DNA of 64,000 nt from Halobacillus kuroshimensis DSM 18393 (GCF_000425705.1 NZ_KE384438.1:53692-117691); one strand, 5' to 3'. Positions 32,714-43,490 are shown, numbered from the stretch's first letter. The notes: generated by a model not told the origin, from the letters alone. Made by a program: numbers and translations.

Positions 32714-34222
32714 TCAGGATTGAGGAACTGGTTCGCTTTCATACTCTTTGATTAAATCAGCGGTCAGCTGGCCGGAAAGTGTCACCATAGGGACACCGCC
32801 TCCCGGGTGGGTTGACCCGCCAACAAAGTACAAGCCTTCAAACACCTGACTCTTGGAAGGAATTTTAAATCCACCATTGGATTTCTTATCCGCTGCAATA
32901 CCGTATATGGAGCCCCCGTTCGGACCGTATAGAGCCTCCAGATCTTCCGGGGTAAAACGGTATTCAAACTCAATCGAATCACGCAGACCTTCAATTCCCA
33001 TACGTTCCAGCTTATCCAGAACTACTTCCCTGTAGGCATCCCAGTCGACACGCTTCTGCTTTTTGCCCGTCATCGGCGGAACGTGTGTCAACACAAACAA
33101 GTTGTCCTTGCCTTCCGGCGCCTGGGTTTCGTCGGAACGAGCAGAAATGCCGATATAGATGGTTGGGTCGTCCGCAGGCTTTCCTTCTTCGAAAATCTGC
33201 TTGAACTCTTTTTCAGGATCTTCAGAGAACAGGAAGTTATGGTGCTTCAAGTGATCGAACTTGCGGTCTGTACCAAGAAGCAGAACTAGACCGGAAACCG
33301 TTGGATCGAATTTCTTCTCCAAGGATTTCGTTTCCTTCTTCACTTTCGATGTCTTCGGTGCCAGCTTTCTGTAAGCCGGGATCGCTTCGAGGTTGGAAAC
33401 GACAATATCAGCTTCGTGCAGCGTGCCATCTTCCGTTTCTACACCTGTCACGCGGTCATTTTCGACGACAAGGCGCTGCACAGGTGTATTCAGATGAACA
33501 TCGACGCGGAGTTCATCCATCAACCGGCCCATCCCCTCTGCAATCTTATACATGCCGCCTTTGACATAGTGAATACCAAGACCCAGCTGCACGTAAACGA
33601 GCTGATTCAATATGGCAGGGGCTGAATATGGGTTGGAGCCCACATACATGACGAAATAGTTGAACAGCTGCTCTAAATAAGGATTGTTGAATTGTTTATG
33701 CGTGGACTTCGCAACCGTACTCAACGGATCCATCTGCATCAATTCGTTCAGCTTGTGATGTTTCTTCAAGTCTTTCAAGTCCTGGATGCTGTACTTATAA
33801 AAGCTCTTCATGCACAATTCATACATATCCTGGCTGTAGGAAAGAAAATCCGTCAGCTTCCGGTTCGGGCGGTTCGTCACTTTGGACATTTCCTCCAACA
33901 TGTTCGGAAGGTCACTCGTTACATCCACCTGTGTACCGTCTTCGAAGAAGGTGCGCCACTGCGGCTCCACCCGCTCCACTGTAATATAGTCTTCCAGACG
34001 TCGGTGAACACTGGCGAAGAGCTGCTCCAGCACCCACGGCATCGTCAATATGGATGGGCCTGTATCAAACGTAAAGCCTTTTCCTTCGCGGCGGTTCAAT
34101 TTTCCGCCTATATTGCTGTTCTTTTCAATGACCTTTACATCATATCCATCTGCGGACAACCGGATCGCAGCGGACATCCCGCCCAGTCCTGCACCTACAA
34201 CAATCGCTGTTTTCTTATTCAA
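32714..34222 (-). CDS. crtP: Phytoene-desaturase-family carotenoid oxygenase, CrtP (CrtNb)-like
   Basis: A 502-residue flavoprotein with an N-terminal FAD motif (AIVVGAGLGGMSAAIRL) and the C-terminal VGGSTHPGGGVPMVTLSGQ of CrtI-type enzymes. Segments QWRTFFEDGT, NPYLEQLFNYFVMYVGS and HHNFLFSEDPEKEFKQIF match staphylococcal CrtP, which oxidises the terminal methyl of 4,4-diapo-carotenoids to an aldehyde. It probably makes a C30 carotenoid aldehyde; no synthase or desaturase gene is in the window. The start is TTG, seven bases after GGAGGTG; the in-frame ATG upstream lies in that site. A methyltransferase gene sits just upstream. Confidence 0.82.
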   Translation of the reverse strand: MNKKTAIVVGAGLGGMSAAIRLSADGYDVKVIEKNSNIGGKLNRREGKGFTFDTGPSILTMPWVLEQLFASVHRRLEDYITVERVEPQWRTFFEDGTQVDVTSDLPNMLEEMSKVTNRPNRKLTDFLSYSQDMYELCMKSFYKYSIQDLKDLKKHHKLNELMQMDPLSTVAKSTHKQFNNPYLEQLFNYFVMYVGSNPYSAPAILNQLVYVQLGLGIHYVKGGMYKIAEGMGRLMDELRVDVHLNTPVQRLVVENDRVTGVETEDGTLHEADIVVSNLEAIPAYRKLAPKTSKVKKETKSLEKKFDPTVSGLVLLLGTDRKFDHLKHHNFLFSEDPEKEFKQIFEEGKPADDPTIYIGISARSDETQAPEGKDNLFVLTHVPPMTGKKQKRVDWDAYREVVLDKLERMGIEGLRDSIEFEYRFTPEDLEALYGPNGGSIYGIAADKKSNGGFKIPSKSQVFEGLYFVGGSTHPGGGVPMVTLSGQLTADLIKEYESEPVPQS

Positions 34223-34240
34223 ACCCATCCACCTCCAAAT

Positions 34241-34795
34241 TTAATAAACAAAAGGAATGAAGCGGTACCTTTTTCCACACCATTCCCTGTACATCTCGCC
34301 GTGTTCTTTCGTTAACATCGCTTCTTCGAGCCGGATTCTATGTAGTAAAGCGACCGTTATCAGTATGCCAAATAGAACAGCGGGATAGACATTGCCGGTT
34401 CCGAGACAGAAGCCGACAACAATGAAAAACAACCCTGTATACAAAGGATGACGCAGCAGCCGATAAGGTCCTGAACTCACAAGTCTGTCCCCTTTCCGTA
34501 CCGCCACATTCCTTGTAAACTGCTCCTTCAAATGGAGAATCCCCCAATACCGGAGAGCCGTCCCAGAAGCATACAGGATCAGTCCAGTCCACCATACCCA
34601 GCGGGCAGTGGTGATTCCCACCGCACCTTCCCTTAATCCAAGGGAAGAACCGACGGTCAGGACAACAATGATAAAGATCAGCGGAAAGGAGCGGCGCTCC
34701 TGGTCACCACCGTCAGATCTGTCGTTTCGGAAAATAAAAAACTCCGCAAGCCAGAAGATGGTCACCAGTATAAAAATCAGTTCAAAGACAGACAA
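34241..34795 (-). CDS. Isoprenylcysteine carboxyl methyltransferase (ICMT)-family membrane protein
   Basis: A 184-residue membrane protein with four or five helices and the ICMT-family C-terminal signature SSGPYRLLRHPLYTGLF and EEAMLTKEHGEMYREWCGKRYRFIPF. Such proteins bind SAM and methylate lipophilic carboxyls. With the adjacent CrtP-like gene (18 bp gap), a role in carotenoid tailoring, for instance methyl esterification, is a reasonable inference, not shown. The start is TTG, seven bases after AAGGAGG. Confidence 0.7.
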   Translation of the reverse strand: MSVFELIFILVTIFWLAEFFIFRNDRSDGGDQERRSFPLIFIIVVLTVGSSLGLREGAVGITTARWVWWTGLILYASGTALRYWGILHLKEQFTRNVAVRKGDRLVSSGPYRLLRHPLYTGLFFIVVGFCLGTGNVYPAVLFGILITVALLHRIRLEEAMLTKEHGEMYREWCGKRYRFIPFVY

Positions 34796-34870
34796 GGCAG
34801 CCCCTCCTTTCCACATGCATAGCTGCTACTAATCTCCTTTTTCCCCTGTTCTTTCATCCGTAAACAGGTC

Positions 34871-34899
34871 TTGCCCATCCCACAGAAGGGCTTTAGTAT
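34871..34899 (+). promoter_or_regulatory. Putative sigma-A promoter of the 52-residue gene
   Basis: TTGCCC and TAGTAT, 17 bp apart, 25 bp upstream of the start codon. Confidence 0.55.
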
Positions 34900-34923
34900 A
34901 TAAAGAAAGAAAGGAGCATCAAG

Positions 34924-35082
34924 ATGGAAGCATTTTATTGGATCTTCATCCTCTCCGCTGTAACCGCTACTTTTTTCGTGATTTTCAAAAAGTTATCAAG
35001 AGGAACCTACTGGACAATCGCAATTCTCGCTCTCCTCTATCTGATCGTCCTTTCCTACAGCCTGCTTACCGGCACTCGTTAA
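34924..35082 (+). CDS. 52-residue two-helix membrane protein
   Basis: A small protein MEAFYWIFILSAVTATFFVI, then FKKLSRGTYW and a second helix ending LLTGTR. AAAGGAGCATCAAG precedes the ATG, and a promoter is visible 25 bp upstream. Its stop overlaps the stop of the convergent 75-residue gene by four bases. The family was not recognised. Confidence 0.65.
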   Translation: MEAFYWIFILSAVTATFFVIFKKLSRGTYWTIAILALLYLIVLSYSLLTGTR

Positions 35083-35306
35083 GCCCGGTCTTCTCTGCGC
35101 TGTTTATTGATAGCCTCCCTGATGTGATAGAGCTCTGCATACATAGCCGTTACATAAACCAGCAGAATACTCAAAAACATGGAAAGGATAAAGGCTGTTC
35201 CACCGAGATCGAACCCGAGCACAGCGGAAAAGCCGACAACTGCCCCGATAATCACCCCGATGGCGGTTAAGTAGATAATTTTTTGGAACGTTACAGAATA
35301 AAACAT
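35079..35306 (-). CDS. 75-residue membrane protein, unknown
   Basis: Two predicted helices (about 7-28 and 36-58) followed by a basic tail EAINKQRREDRA. The start is the ATG at 35306, eight bases after AGAGGTGA; an in-frame GTG upstream is inside that site. It is the convergent partner of the 52-residue gene, with overlapping stops. No function can be assigned. Confidence 0.6.
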   Translation of the reverse strand: MFYSVTFQKIIYLTAIGVIIGAVVGFSAVLGFDLGGTAFILSMFLSILLVYVTAMYAELYHIREAINKQRREDRA

Positions 35307-35457
35307 GGGAACACTCACCTCTTCCTACTTTTATATCTATCTTCTACTATACCCCTGCAGGACTTTCCTTACACGTCGAGACGCGGATGATCCCCGGCGC
35401 TCCCTCCCCCCTTTCGAAGCAGAATGAAGCCCGGCACAGCAGACTTTTAGAAAATAA

Positions 35458-35487
35458 AAAAAGTGCAACCAAAAGGTTGCACTTTTT
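35458..35487. terminator. Bidirectional terminator
   Basis: A 13-bp perfect stem AAAAAGTGCAACC and complement with a 4-nt A loop, just after the symporter stop. Confidence 0.9.
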
Positions 35488-35498
35488 CAGTGTTCCGT

Positions 35499-36740
35499 TT
35501 ATGCTTGCATACGTTGTGTTTCTTCATCCAATCCACCGTGCTTTTTCTCGGATTCAGCGACAACAACTGCACACGCAGCATCTCCAGTAATGTTAAGAGC
35601 TGTTCTTGTCATATCTAGAAGACGGTCGATACCAATAATCAACGCAATACCTTCGACCGGCAGGGACACCTGATTCAGTACCATGGCAAGCATGATCAGA
35701 CCGACACCCGGGACCCCGGCCGTACCGATACTCGCAAGTACGGCAGTCAACACGACCATAATTAATGAAGTGAAAGATAAATCAGATCCATAAACCTGGG
35801 CGATGAAAATCGTCGCTACACCCTGCATGATTGCTGTCCCGTCCATGTTGATGGTCGCCCCGAGAGGCTGAACGAAACTACTTACAGGTTTAGGGACATT
35901 TAAGTTTTCCTGCGCCGTTTTCATAGAGATCGGCAGCGTGGAACTTGAACTGGATGTACTGAATCCAACCGTCATAGCAGGGAAAAACCCTTTGAAGAAC
36001 GTAATCGGATTCATCTTACCCAGGAAGGATACAGCAGAACCATACGTTACGATCGCATGGATAAACAGTCCCAGAAGGACGACAAACATATACATACCCA
36101 TCGCACGCATACCGTCAATACCCATCGTTCCGATAGCGGAAGCAAGAAGACCAAAGGCACCATACGGCGCAAAACGCATAATCAGATTAACAAGGAACAT
36201 CATAATTTCGTTCCCCTGCTCCACCAGTTTGTAGATCCCTTCTGTTTTCTTGCCGAGCATAGCAAGAGCAAAACCGATAAAGATCGCAAAGGCAATGATT
36301 TGCAGCATGTTTCCATCCGTCATAGACTGGATCGGGTTGGTCGGAATAATGTTCGTAAAGGTTTCTACAACACCAGGAGCCTCCTGAGCTTCATACTCCG
36401 CATTAGCCGTACTGATATCAATATTGCCCGGCTGGAAGAGGTAGGCAAGCCCGATCGCAATGGAAATGGCAATCGTTGTTGTAGCTAGAAAGAAGCCGAT
36501 GGTTTTCCCGCCGATTCTTCCCAGTTTCTTCGGATCACCCAGGGAAGCCGTTCCCAAAGTGATGGAGAAGAATACAATCGGGACGACGAGCATCTTAATA
36601 AGATTTAAAAAGACGGTCCCCAATGGACTGAAAATATAGGCATCCAAAGTTGTAAATAGATCGGGTGCAGCTAAATGAAGACCCAGACCTACCGCAGCAC
36701 CAAGGATTAAACCAATAAAAATCTTGGTTGTTAACTTCAT
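35499..36740 (-). CDS. Dicarboxylate/glutamate:cation symporter (GltP/DctP family)
   Basis: A 413-residue DAACS-family transporter with eight helices and two re-entrant hairpins. The serine-rich hairpin is GFSTSSSSSTLPISMKTA, and the helix 7-HP2 region includes GATINMDGTAIMQGVATIF, with substrate contacts near the end (GIALIIGIDRLLDMTRTALNITGDAACAVVV). It should import glutamate, aspartate or C4-dicarboxylates with Na or H. The start MKLTTKIFIG has AGGAGG seven bases before it. The gene has a long leader with a cre-like site. Confidence 0.88.
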   Translation of the reverse strand: MKLTTKIFIGLILGAAVGLGLHLAAPDLFTTLDAYIFSPLGTVFLNLIKMLVVPIVFFSITLGTASLGDPKKLGRIGGKTIGFFLATTTIAISIAIGLAYLFQPGNIDISTANAEYEAQEAPGVVETFTNIIPTNPIQSMTDGNMLQIIAFAIFIGFALAMLGKKTEGIYKLVEQGNEIMMFLVNLIMRFAPYGAFGLLASAIGTMGIDGMRAMGMYMFVVLLGLFIHAIVTYGSAVSFLGKMNPITFFKGFFPAMTVGFSTSSSSSTLPISMKTAQENLNVPKPVSSFVQPLGATINMDGTAIMQGVATIFIAQVYGSDLSFTSLIMVVLTAVLASIGTAGVPGVGLIMLAMVLNQVSLPVEGIALIIGIDRLLDMTRTALNITGDAACAVVVAESEKKHGGLDEETQRMQA

Positions 36741-36764
36741 GACGTAACCTCCTGAAAACAAATA

Positions 36765-36779
36765 TGATAGCGCTTTCTT
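36765..36779 (-). promoter_or_regulatory. cre-like site upstream of the symporter
   Basis: The minus strand reads AAGAAAGCGCTATCA, one mismatch (second position) to WTGNAANCGNWWNCA, 24 bp before the start codon and inside the predicted leader, a roadblock-type position for CcpA. Confidence 0.45.
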
Positions 36780-36949
36780 ATTATTTCCTTTGAGCGTAGT
36801 TTCTTAAAAAAAGTAAAAAAAACATTCTTGAACCATTAAAAAAAGACGTACGCAGTGGGGCGTTTGTACCTCTTTGGGTATGAGTGTGTAGGCGTAGTTT
36901 CGGACATTAACTTTTGGCTGCAACCAAGTGGATGGATCGTGCTTTATAG

Positions 36950-36978
36950 ATTATAGCACAGAATGACTAAATTTTGAA
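36950..36978 (-). promoter_or_regulatory. Extended -10 promoter of the symporter gene
   Basis: On the minus strand TTCAAA, 17 bp, then TATAAT preceded by TGC (extended -10). Transcription would start near 36943 and give a leader of about 200 nt. Confidence 0.6.
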
Positions 36979-37150
36979 TAGAATTTGCTGGCAGTTTTTT
37001 ATGCATCAGCATACTAGAGAGATTGCCTGCGATTCACCCGCCGGAAGAACCGCTATAGGACAGTCTTTACAGGATTATGAGAAATTTTAGAATATATTAC
37101 AATTTTATAAAAATATAAAAGTCGTTGTATATTATATACAATCCATGCAT

Positions 37151-37180
37151 AAAAAAACAGCCGCCTCTCAAGCGGCCGTT
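37151..37180 (-). terminator. Terminator of the SAM-riboswitch operon
   Basis: Stem AACGGCCGC/GCGGCTGTT with one G-U pair and seven T on the minus strand, directly after the acsA stop. Confidence 0.8.
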
Positions 37181-37184
37181 CTTA

Positions 37185-38873
37185 TTAAAGAACCCCTTCA
37201 CTTTCCCACTTCTTAAGTTCTCTCCGCAGAACCTTACCACTAATCTGTGTTTTAGGAAGCTCTTCTATAAATGCTATTTCCCTTGGGGCAGCGTGTGCCG
37301 CGAGCCCGCTCTTCACGAAGCTCCGGATTTCTTGCGCTAACTCCTCCACCCTTTCATACCCTTCATTTAAAACGATATAGGCCTTGACGATTTCTCCGCG
37401 TACATCATCCGGTTTTCCGATGACTCCGGACTCTTTTACAGCAGGATGCTCCATCAGCTTGCTTTCAATTTCAAAAGGCCCGATCCTCTCTCCGGAAGAG
37501 TTGATCATATCATCACTCCGTCCTTGAAAGAAAATATAGCCGTCTTCATCCATATACGCAAGGTCACCAGCGAGATACCAGTCTCCTCCGAACGGGAAAT
37601 ACGTCTGATACTTTTCTGGATTTTTCCAAACTTCCTTCATCATGGACGGCCAGGATGCCTGTATGGCAAGATGGCCTGTTTTTTTGGAGGGAAGCTCCTT
37701 TCCGTCATCATCCAGCACCGCTGCCTTTATTCCCGGTATCGGCCGGCCCATGGATCCAGGTTTGATGGTTCTCGTCGGCAGATTGGCTACAAGCTGGGCG
37801 CCTGTTTCCGTCATCCACCAAGTATCGTGGATTCTCAGGCTCCACGTTTCGTAAGCCCAGTGAATAACTTCCGGGTTCAAGGGCTCTCCGACACTCAGCA
37901 CATGCCGTAGTTTTGATAAGTCATAGTCTTTATGCAGACGTTCCGGCTGAGATTTCAGCATACGGAAAGCGGTCGGTGCGCTGTACCAGACGGTTACACC
38001 CGCGCGTTCCAGCACCCCATACCAGGCCTCAGCAGAAAAACGCCCACCGTGAATGACTGTGGTCACCCCGTTCAACAGAGGAGCAAACACGCCATATACC
38101 GTACCTGTCACCCAGCCAGGATGGGCGGTACACCAATAAATATCCGATTCATGGAGATCCAGTACCCAGCGTCCTGTCTGGTACTGCTGTATCATATTAC
38201 GGTGGGCGTGGATGATGCCTTTCGGCTTCCCGGTAGAGCCGCTTGTGTAATGAATGTTTAAACCGTCTTCCAGATCGACCCATACCGTTTCAAGCTCTGG
38301 ATTTTCCTTCTCCGCTTCTTTTGTAATGGAAATGTAGTCCCCGCCCTGCTTGTCGGTAACAAAAATATTTTTCAGGCTTGGAATGTCCTCCCGAATAACA
38401 CGATCCAGAAAAGAGTGGTCGGTTATTAAATATTCCCCTTCACAATCGTTGATTCTATCCTTTACGGCTTCTTCCATAAAGGCTTCAAACAAAGGTCCGA
38501 CGACAGCTCCCAGCTTGATGGCAGCCAGCATGGCGATATGGCAGGAAGGGTGCTTGGGGAGGAATACAAAAACAAAATCCCCCTTCTTCACACCATGCCT
38601 TTGAAGCACACGCGCCCAGCGGTTCACTTCACGCTGAAGCTCAGCATACGTATAGGTGATTTCTTCTTCATCCGACAAATAATGCAGCGCTGTTTTGTTC
38701 CCTTTTCCTTCCGCCACGTGCCGGTCGACACACTCATAGGCCATATTCACCTTCCCGGTTTTGTGCCAGGTAAAGTTGGAATGAATATCCTTCCAATCAA
38801 ATGGAGCGCCCTCCCTCCATTCGCGTCCGACTTGGTAGTCTCCCTTCTCCGGGGGGATTGTCGCGTTTGTCAT
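37185..38873 (-). CDS. acsA: Acetyl-CoA synthetase, AMP-forming (AcsA-like)
   Basis: A 562-residue adenylating enzyme that activates acetate with ATP and CoA. Motifs: the P-loop HYTSGSTGKPKGIIHAH, HDTWWMTETGAQL (A5), the GDWYLAGDLAYMDEDGY hinge and the C-terminal PKTQISGKVLRREL with the acetylatable lysine. It matches Bacillus AcsA along its length. GGAGG precedes the ATG. It begins 12 bp after ssuB and is the last gene of the SAM-riboswitch operon, an unusual place; it could supply acetyl-CoA for O-acetylhomoserine. A related short-chain acid cannot be excluded. Confidence 0.85.
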   Translation of the reverse strand: MTNATIPPEKGDYQVGREWREGAPFDWKDIHSNFTWHKTGKVNMAYECVDRHVAEGKGNKTALHYLSDEEEITYTYAELQREVNRWARVLQRHGVKKGDFVFVFLPKHPSCHIAMLAAIKLGAVVGPLFEAFMEEAVKDRINDCEGEYLITDHSFLDRVIREDIPSLKNIFVTDKQGGDYISITKEAEKENPELETVWVDLEDGLNIHYTSGSTGKPKGIIHAHRNMIQQYQTGRWVLDLHESDIYWCTAHPGWVTGTVYGVFAPLLNGVTTVIHGGRFSAEAWYGVLERAGVTVWYSAPTAFRMLKSQPERLHKDYDLSKLRHVLSVGEPLNPEVIHWAYETWSLRIHDTWWMTETGAQLVANLPTRTIKPGSMGRPIPGIKAAVLDDDGKELPSKKTGHLAIQASWPSMMKEVWKNPEKYQTYFPFGGDWYLAGDLAYMDEDGYIFFQGRSDDMINSSGERIGPFEIESKLMEHPAVKESGVIGKPDDVRGEIVKAYIVLNEGYERVEELAQEIRSFVKSGLAAHAAPREIAFIEELPKTQISGKVLRRELKKWESEGVL

Positions 38874-38885
38874 AGATGTACCTCC

Positions 38886-39599
38886 TTATCGTTTCGTAAA
38901 GTCCAGTTCCTTGAGGATCTGCTCTTTCAATTCACCTAGAACGGCATCGCCACGTTTTCTCGGCTTCGGTCTCTGGATGAACAGTTCCGACTCGATCTGA
39001 CCCGGCTGCCCTCTCATGATGACAATGCGGTCACACAGATAAAGGGCTTCATCAATATCGTGAGTCACGAGGAGGGTTGTCGTATGGTGCTTCTCCCATA
39101 TAGAAAGCAGAAGGTCCTGCAGCTGCATTTTCGTAAAAGCGTCCAGGGCACTGAAGGGTTCATCAAGGAGAAGGATGTCCGGCTGACTGAGCAGCGACCT
39201 TGCAATAGCGGCCCGCTGTGCCATTCCACCGGATAAGTCCTTTGGATAATGATGCTCAAACCCTTTTAATCCGACAGTTTCTATCAGTTCCAAGGCGGCC
39301 TCCTTTTTGGACGGCTTGGAAAAACCGAACGTGACGTTGTCAAGGACATCCAGCCACGGCATCAGACGCGGTTCTTGAAACATCATTCCGAAAGCATTCC
39401 CGCGGTTTTCAGATTTTGTCTGGATGCTCCCTTCGTACTCCGGATCCAGCCCGGAAAGAACACGTAGGAGCGTGCTTTTCCCACACCCGCTCGTGCCGAG
39501 CACTCCGACAACCTCTCCTCTTTTCACTTGTAAATCTATATTTTCAAATCCTGTCGCTCCCGATTGGAACGTTCGTGACACTTTTTTGACTGTCAGCAC
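38886..39599 (-). CDS. ssuB: Sulfonate-type ABC transporter ATPase
   Basis: A 237-residue ATP-binding subunit. The Walker A motif is GTSGCGKST, the Q-loop MMFQEPRLMPW, the signature LSGGMAQRAAIARSLL and Walker B ILLLDEPFSALD, followed by the switch His in LLVTHDIDEAL. It powers import with the permease encoded 18 bp upstream. The start is GTG, preceded by AAAGGAA. Substrate class is inferred from SsuA and SsuC; nitrate/taurine importers share these motifs. Confidence 0.9.
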   Translation of the reverse strand: MLTVKKVSRTFQSGATGFENIDLQVKRGEVVGVLGTSGCGKSTLLRVLSGLDPEYEGSIQTKSENRGNAFGMMFQEPRLMPWLDVLDNVTFGFSKPSKKEAALELIETVGLKGFEHHYPKDLSGGMAQRAAIARSLLSQPDILLLDEPFSALDAFTKMQLQDLLLSIWEKHHTTTLLVTHDIDEALYLCDRIVIMRGQPGQIESELFIQRPKPRKRGDAVLGELKEQILKELDFTKR

Positions 39600-39617
39600 G
39601 TAGATCGTTCCTTTCTA

Positions 39618-40454
39618 TTAGGCATTTTCTAAATTATCCTGCCACTTCAATGCTCTCGTCTGGATCCTCTTCAATACCTCATCTGTAATCTTGCCGAAAA
39701 CGGCAAAGAGAAGGATGCTTCCTATAACAATGGCGGGGGCAGACGTATTCTGCCCGTACACCATCAAATAACCAAGTCCCTGGCTGGCACCAAGCAGCTC
39801 GGCCGCCACTACGAACATCCAGCCGAGGCTGAGTCCGCTCCTGAGACCAACGATGAAAGATGGAAGCGCGGCAGGAAGAATGACTTTCTTAATCTGCTGC
39901 AGGCTCGTAAAATGATAGATACGTCCGACTTCGATCAATTTCCGATCGACCCCTTGAATGCCCGACGTTAAATTTAAATACACAGGGAAAAACACCCCTA
40001 CAGCGACAAGCGTAATTTTCGACGCTTCACCGATGCCGATCCACAGGACGAACAAAGGTACCCAGGCGAGCGATGGGATCGCTCTAAGGGCCTGGAGCAT
40101 CGGATCAAGCAGCTGACGGGCGATCCGGCTGTACCCTGTAGCCGCTCCCAGTACAACAGCCGCGGCCAGACCAGCAAAAAATCCTGCAAAAACACGGTAA
40201 AGGGTGATGCTGATGTGCCCCCATAACTCTCCTTCCTGTGCCATGCCGCTCATTTCTTCAACGACGGCTGTTGGAGAAGGAAGCAGGTAAGGAGCCACCC
40301 ATCCCGCCCGGGAAGCTGTTTCCCAGAGAATAAGAATGAGCACCGGGAGGACCAGTCCTAACAAAGCCCCTCCCCACTTCCTTTTAGGAGCCGGTTTTAT
40401 TTTCGTTCGCTGCACAGCTGGTGATGAAACAGCAGCTTCTGTTCGACTGGACAT
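39618..40454 (-). CDS. ssuC: Sulfonate-type ABC transporter permease
   Basis: A 278-residue membrane subunit with six helices and the EAA loop region GRIYHFTSLQQIKKVILPAALPSFIVGLRSGLSLG that contacts the ATPase. The N-terminal 30 residues are basic. It belongs to the SsuC/TauC/NrtB group. AAGGAGG precedes the ATG. It lies 12 bp after ssuA and 18 bp before ssuB in the SAM-controlled operon. Confidence 0.9.
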   Translation of the reverse strand: MSSRTEAAVSSPAVQRTKIKPAPKRKWGGALLGLVLPVLILILWETASRAGWVAPYLLPSPTAVVEEMSGMAQEGELWGHISITLYRVFAGFFAGLAAAVVLGAATGYSRIARQLLDPMLQALRAIPSLAWVPLFVLWIGIGEASKITLVAVGVFFPVYLNLTSGIQGVDRKLIEVGRIYHFTSLQQIKKVILPAALPSFIVGLRSGLSLGWMFVVAAELLGASQGLGYLMVYGQNTSAPAIVIGSILLFAVFGKITDEVLKRIQTRALKWQDNLENA

Positions 40455-40466
40455 CGTTGAACCTCC

Positions 40467-41450
40467 TTATTCAATCACTTCTTCTGCAAATTCCGGCCGG
40501 ACAAGATCTTCCGTCAACTGATCGATATCCACATCCGGTTTGATCACTTCTTCTTCCTGAAGGACCGTGCCGGCTCCTTGAATCGTTTCTTTTAAAGCAT
40601 CTCCCGGAACAGGATCCGATAGGTCGTTGCGATCAAGGCTTTTCTTCGCTACCTCAAGATCGAGGTTGGCTTCCTCGGCCAGAATTTCGGCGGCTTCATC
40701 CGGGTGTTCTACCGTCCACTCCCGCGCTTTTTCGTAGACTTTAATCACATCTTTAACGACGTCAGGATGGTCATCCGCAAACGCAGAACGAACGTTCAAC
40801 GTTCCGTACGTATTGAATTCAGGCTTACGGTAAAACAACTCTGCCCCTGCTTCCAGTTCATTACGTGCCATGTGGGGGTCAAGCCCTGCCCATGCATCGA
40901 CATTGCCGGAGTTCAAGGCAGAAGCCCCTTCGGGATGCTGCAGATTGACAAGCTCAATATCATCCACACTCAGTCCGTGGTCCTTCAAAGCACGGACAAG
41001 GAAAATATAAGGGTCGGTTCCAAGCGTGGCAGCAACTTTCTTCCCTTTCAAATCCTCTACAGAAGAAATACCAGAATCCGGATTCGTCACTAAAGCCGTC
41101 CATTCCGGCTTGGAATAGAGATAGACGGATTCTACAGGAGCATTATTCGCTTTAGCCATCAACGCAGCCGCTCCGGCTGTAGAACCAAAATCAACGCTGC
41201 TTGAATTCAAAAACTCAAGCGCCTTGTTGCTTCCCTGGCTGAGCACCCATTCCACTTCGATGCCCTGTTCTTCAAACGCTTCCTCAGCCCATCCCTTTTC
41301 TTTCAGGACCAGACTGGTTAGAGAGTAGTAGGCATAATCAAGGGTCACCTTATCCGGCTGTTCCTCCTGCCCCTCGGCATTACTTGAACATCCGGCAAGC
41401 CCGACGGCGGCAGCTGCACTGAGGACAGCTATGGCTTTTTTCCAATTCAT
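40467..41450 (-). CDS. ssuA: Sulfonate-type ABC transporter substrate-binding lipoprotein
   Basis: A 327-residue extracytoplasmic lipoprotein with an N-terminal signal (MNWKKAIAVLSAAAAVGLAGC) ending in a lipobox LAGC. The mature part has the SsuA-type fold, with YAYYSLTSLVLKEKGWAEEAF, SSSVDFGSTAGAAALMAKANNAP and LKGKKVAATLGTDPYIFLVRAL. The ligand (alkanesulfonate, taurine or other) is not determined. AAGGGG precedes the ATG; the longer frame overlaps metY. No ssuD or ssuE monooxygenase gene is adjacent. Confidence 0.88.
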   Translation of the reverse strand: MNWKKAIAVLSAAAAVGLAGCSSNAEGQEEQPDKVTLDYAYYSLTSLVLKEKGWAEEAFEEQGIEVEWVLSQGSNKALEFLNSSSVDFGSTAGAAALMAKANNAPVESVYLYSKPEWTALVTNPDSGISSVEDLKGKKVAATLGTDPYIFLVRALKDHGLSVDDIELVNLQHPEGASALNSGNVDAWAGLDPHMARNELEAGAELFYRKPEFNTYGTLNVRSAFADDHPDVVKDVIKVYEKAREWTVEHPDEAAEILAEEANLDLEVAKKSLDRNDLSDPVPGDALKETIQGAGTVLQEEEVIKPDVDIDQLTEDLVRPEFAEEVIE

Positions 41451-41470
41451 CTTTTTACCCCTTCCCTTGT

Positions 41471-43267
<1,797 letters not shown>

Positions 43268-43332
43268 TTATTATTCACATCATTTTAATCAGTTTTAAAA
43301 TCAAGTAGTCCTTTCAGCATCTTTATTCATGC

Positions 43333-43363
43333 AAAAAGCCCTCTTCCATATAAGAAGAGGGCT
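43333..43363 (-). terminator. Terminator of the SAM-riboswitch platform
   Basis: A 10-bp perfect stem AGCCCTCTTC/GAAGAGGGCT with a 7-nt loop and five T on the minus strand, between the aptamer and metY. SAM binding would favour this hairpin. Confidence 0.85.
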
Positions 43364-43379
43364 GACCGTGCTGATATCC

Positions 43380-43490
43380 TCCTCTTATCTACCAGATCCA
43401 TGATCTGTAGGACTTGGCACCTTTTCAAACCGATGTTTGAAGGTTGCCGGGCTTCACAGGGCCTATTCCCTCAGCCGCTCTTAATAAGAG
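43380..43490 (-). promoter_or_regulatory. SAM-I (S-box) riboswitch
   Basis: On the minus strand the aptamer core is intact: AGAGCGGCTGAGGGA, GGCCCTGTGAAGCCCGGCAACC, AAGGTGCCAA, TCCTACAGAT and the 3' AGATAAGAGGAG. P1 pairs CTCTTAT (5') with ATAAGAG (3'). It controls metY and, through tight spacing, ssuABC and acsA. Confidence 0.95.

Larger units (their letters stand above)
36741..37150. other. 410-bp control region of the symporter gene
   Basis: No gene is seen. It holds a cre-like site near the ribosome site, a predicted promoter 200 bp upstream of the start, and a T-rich leader between them with a duplicated GAAACTACGC (complement at 36794-36803 and 36892-36901). The remaining 170 bp are A/T-rich with no recognised element. 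Confidence 0.6.

Noticed and set aside
33692..34315. 207-codon plus-strand open frame opposite the CrtP-like gene
   Set aside because: Antisense to a well-supported flavoprotein; no domain seen.
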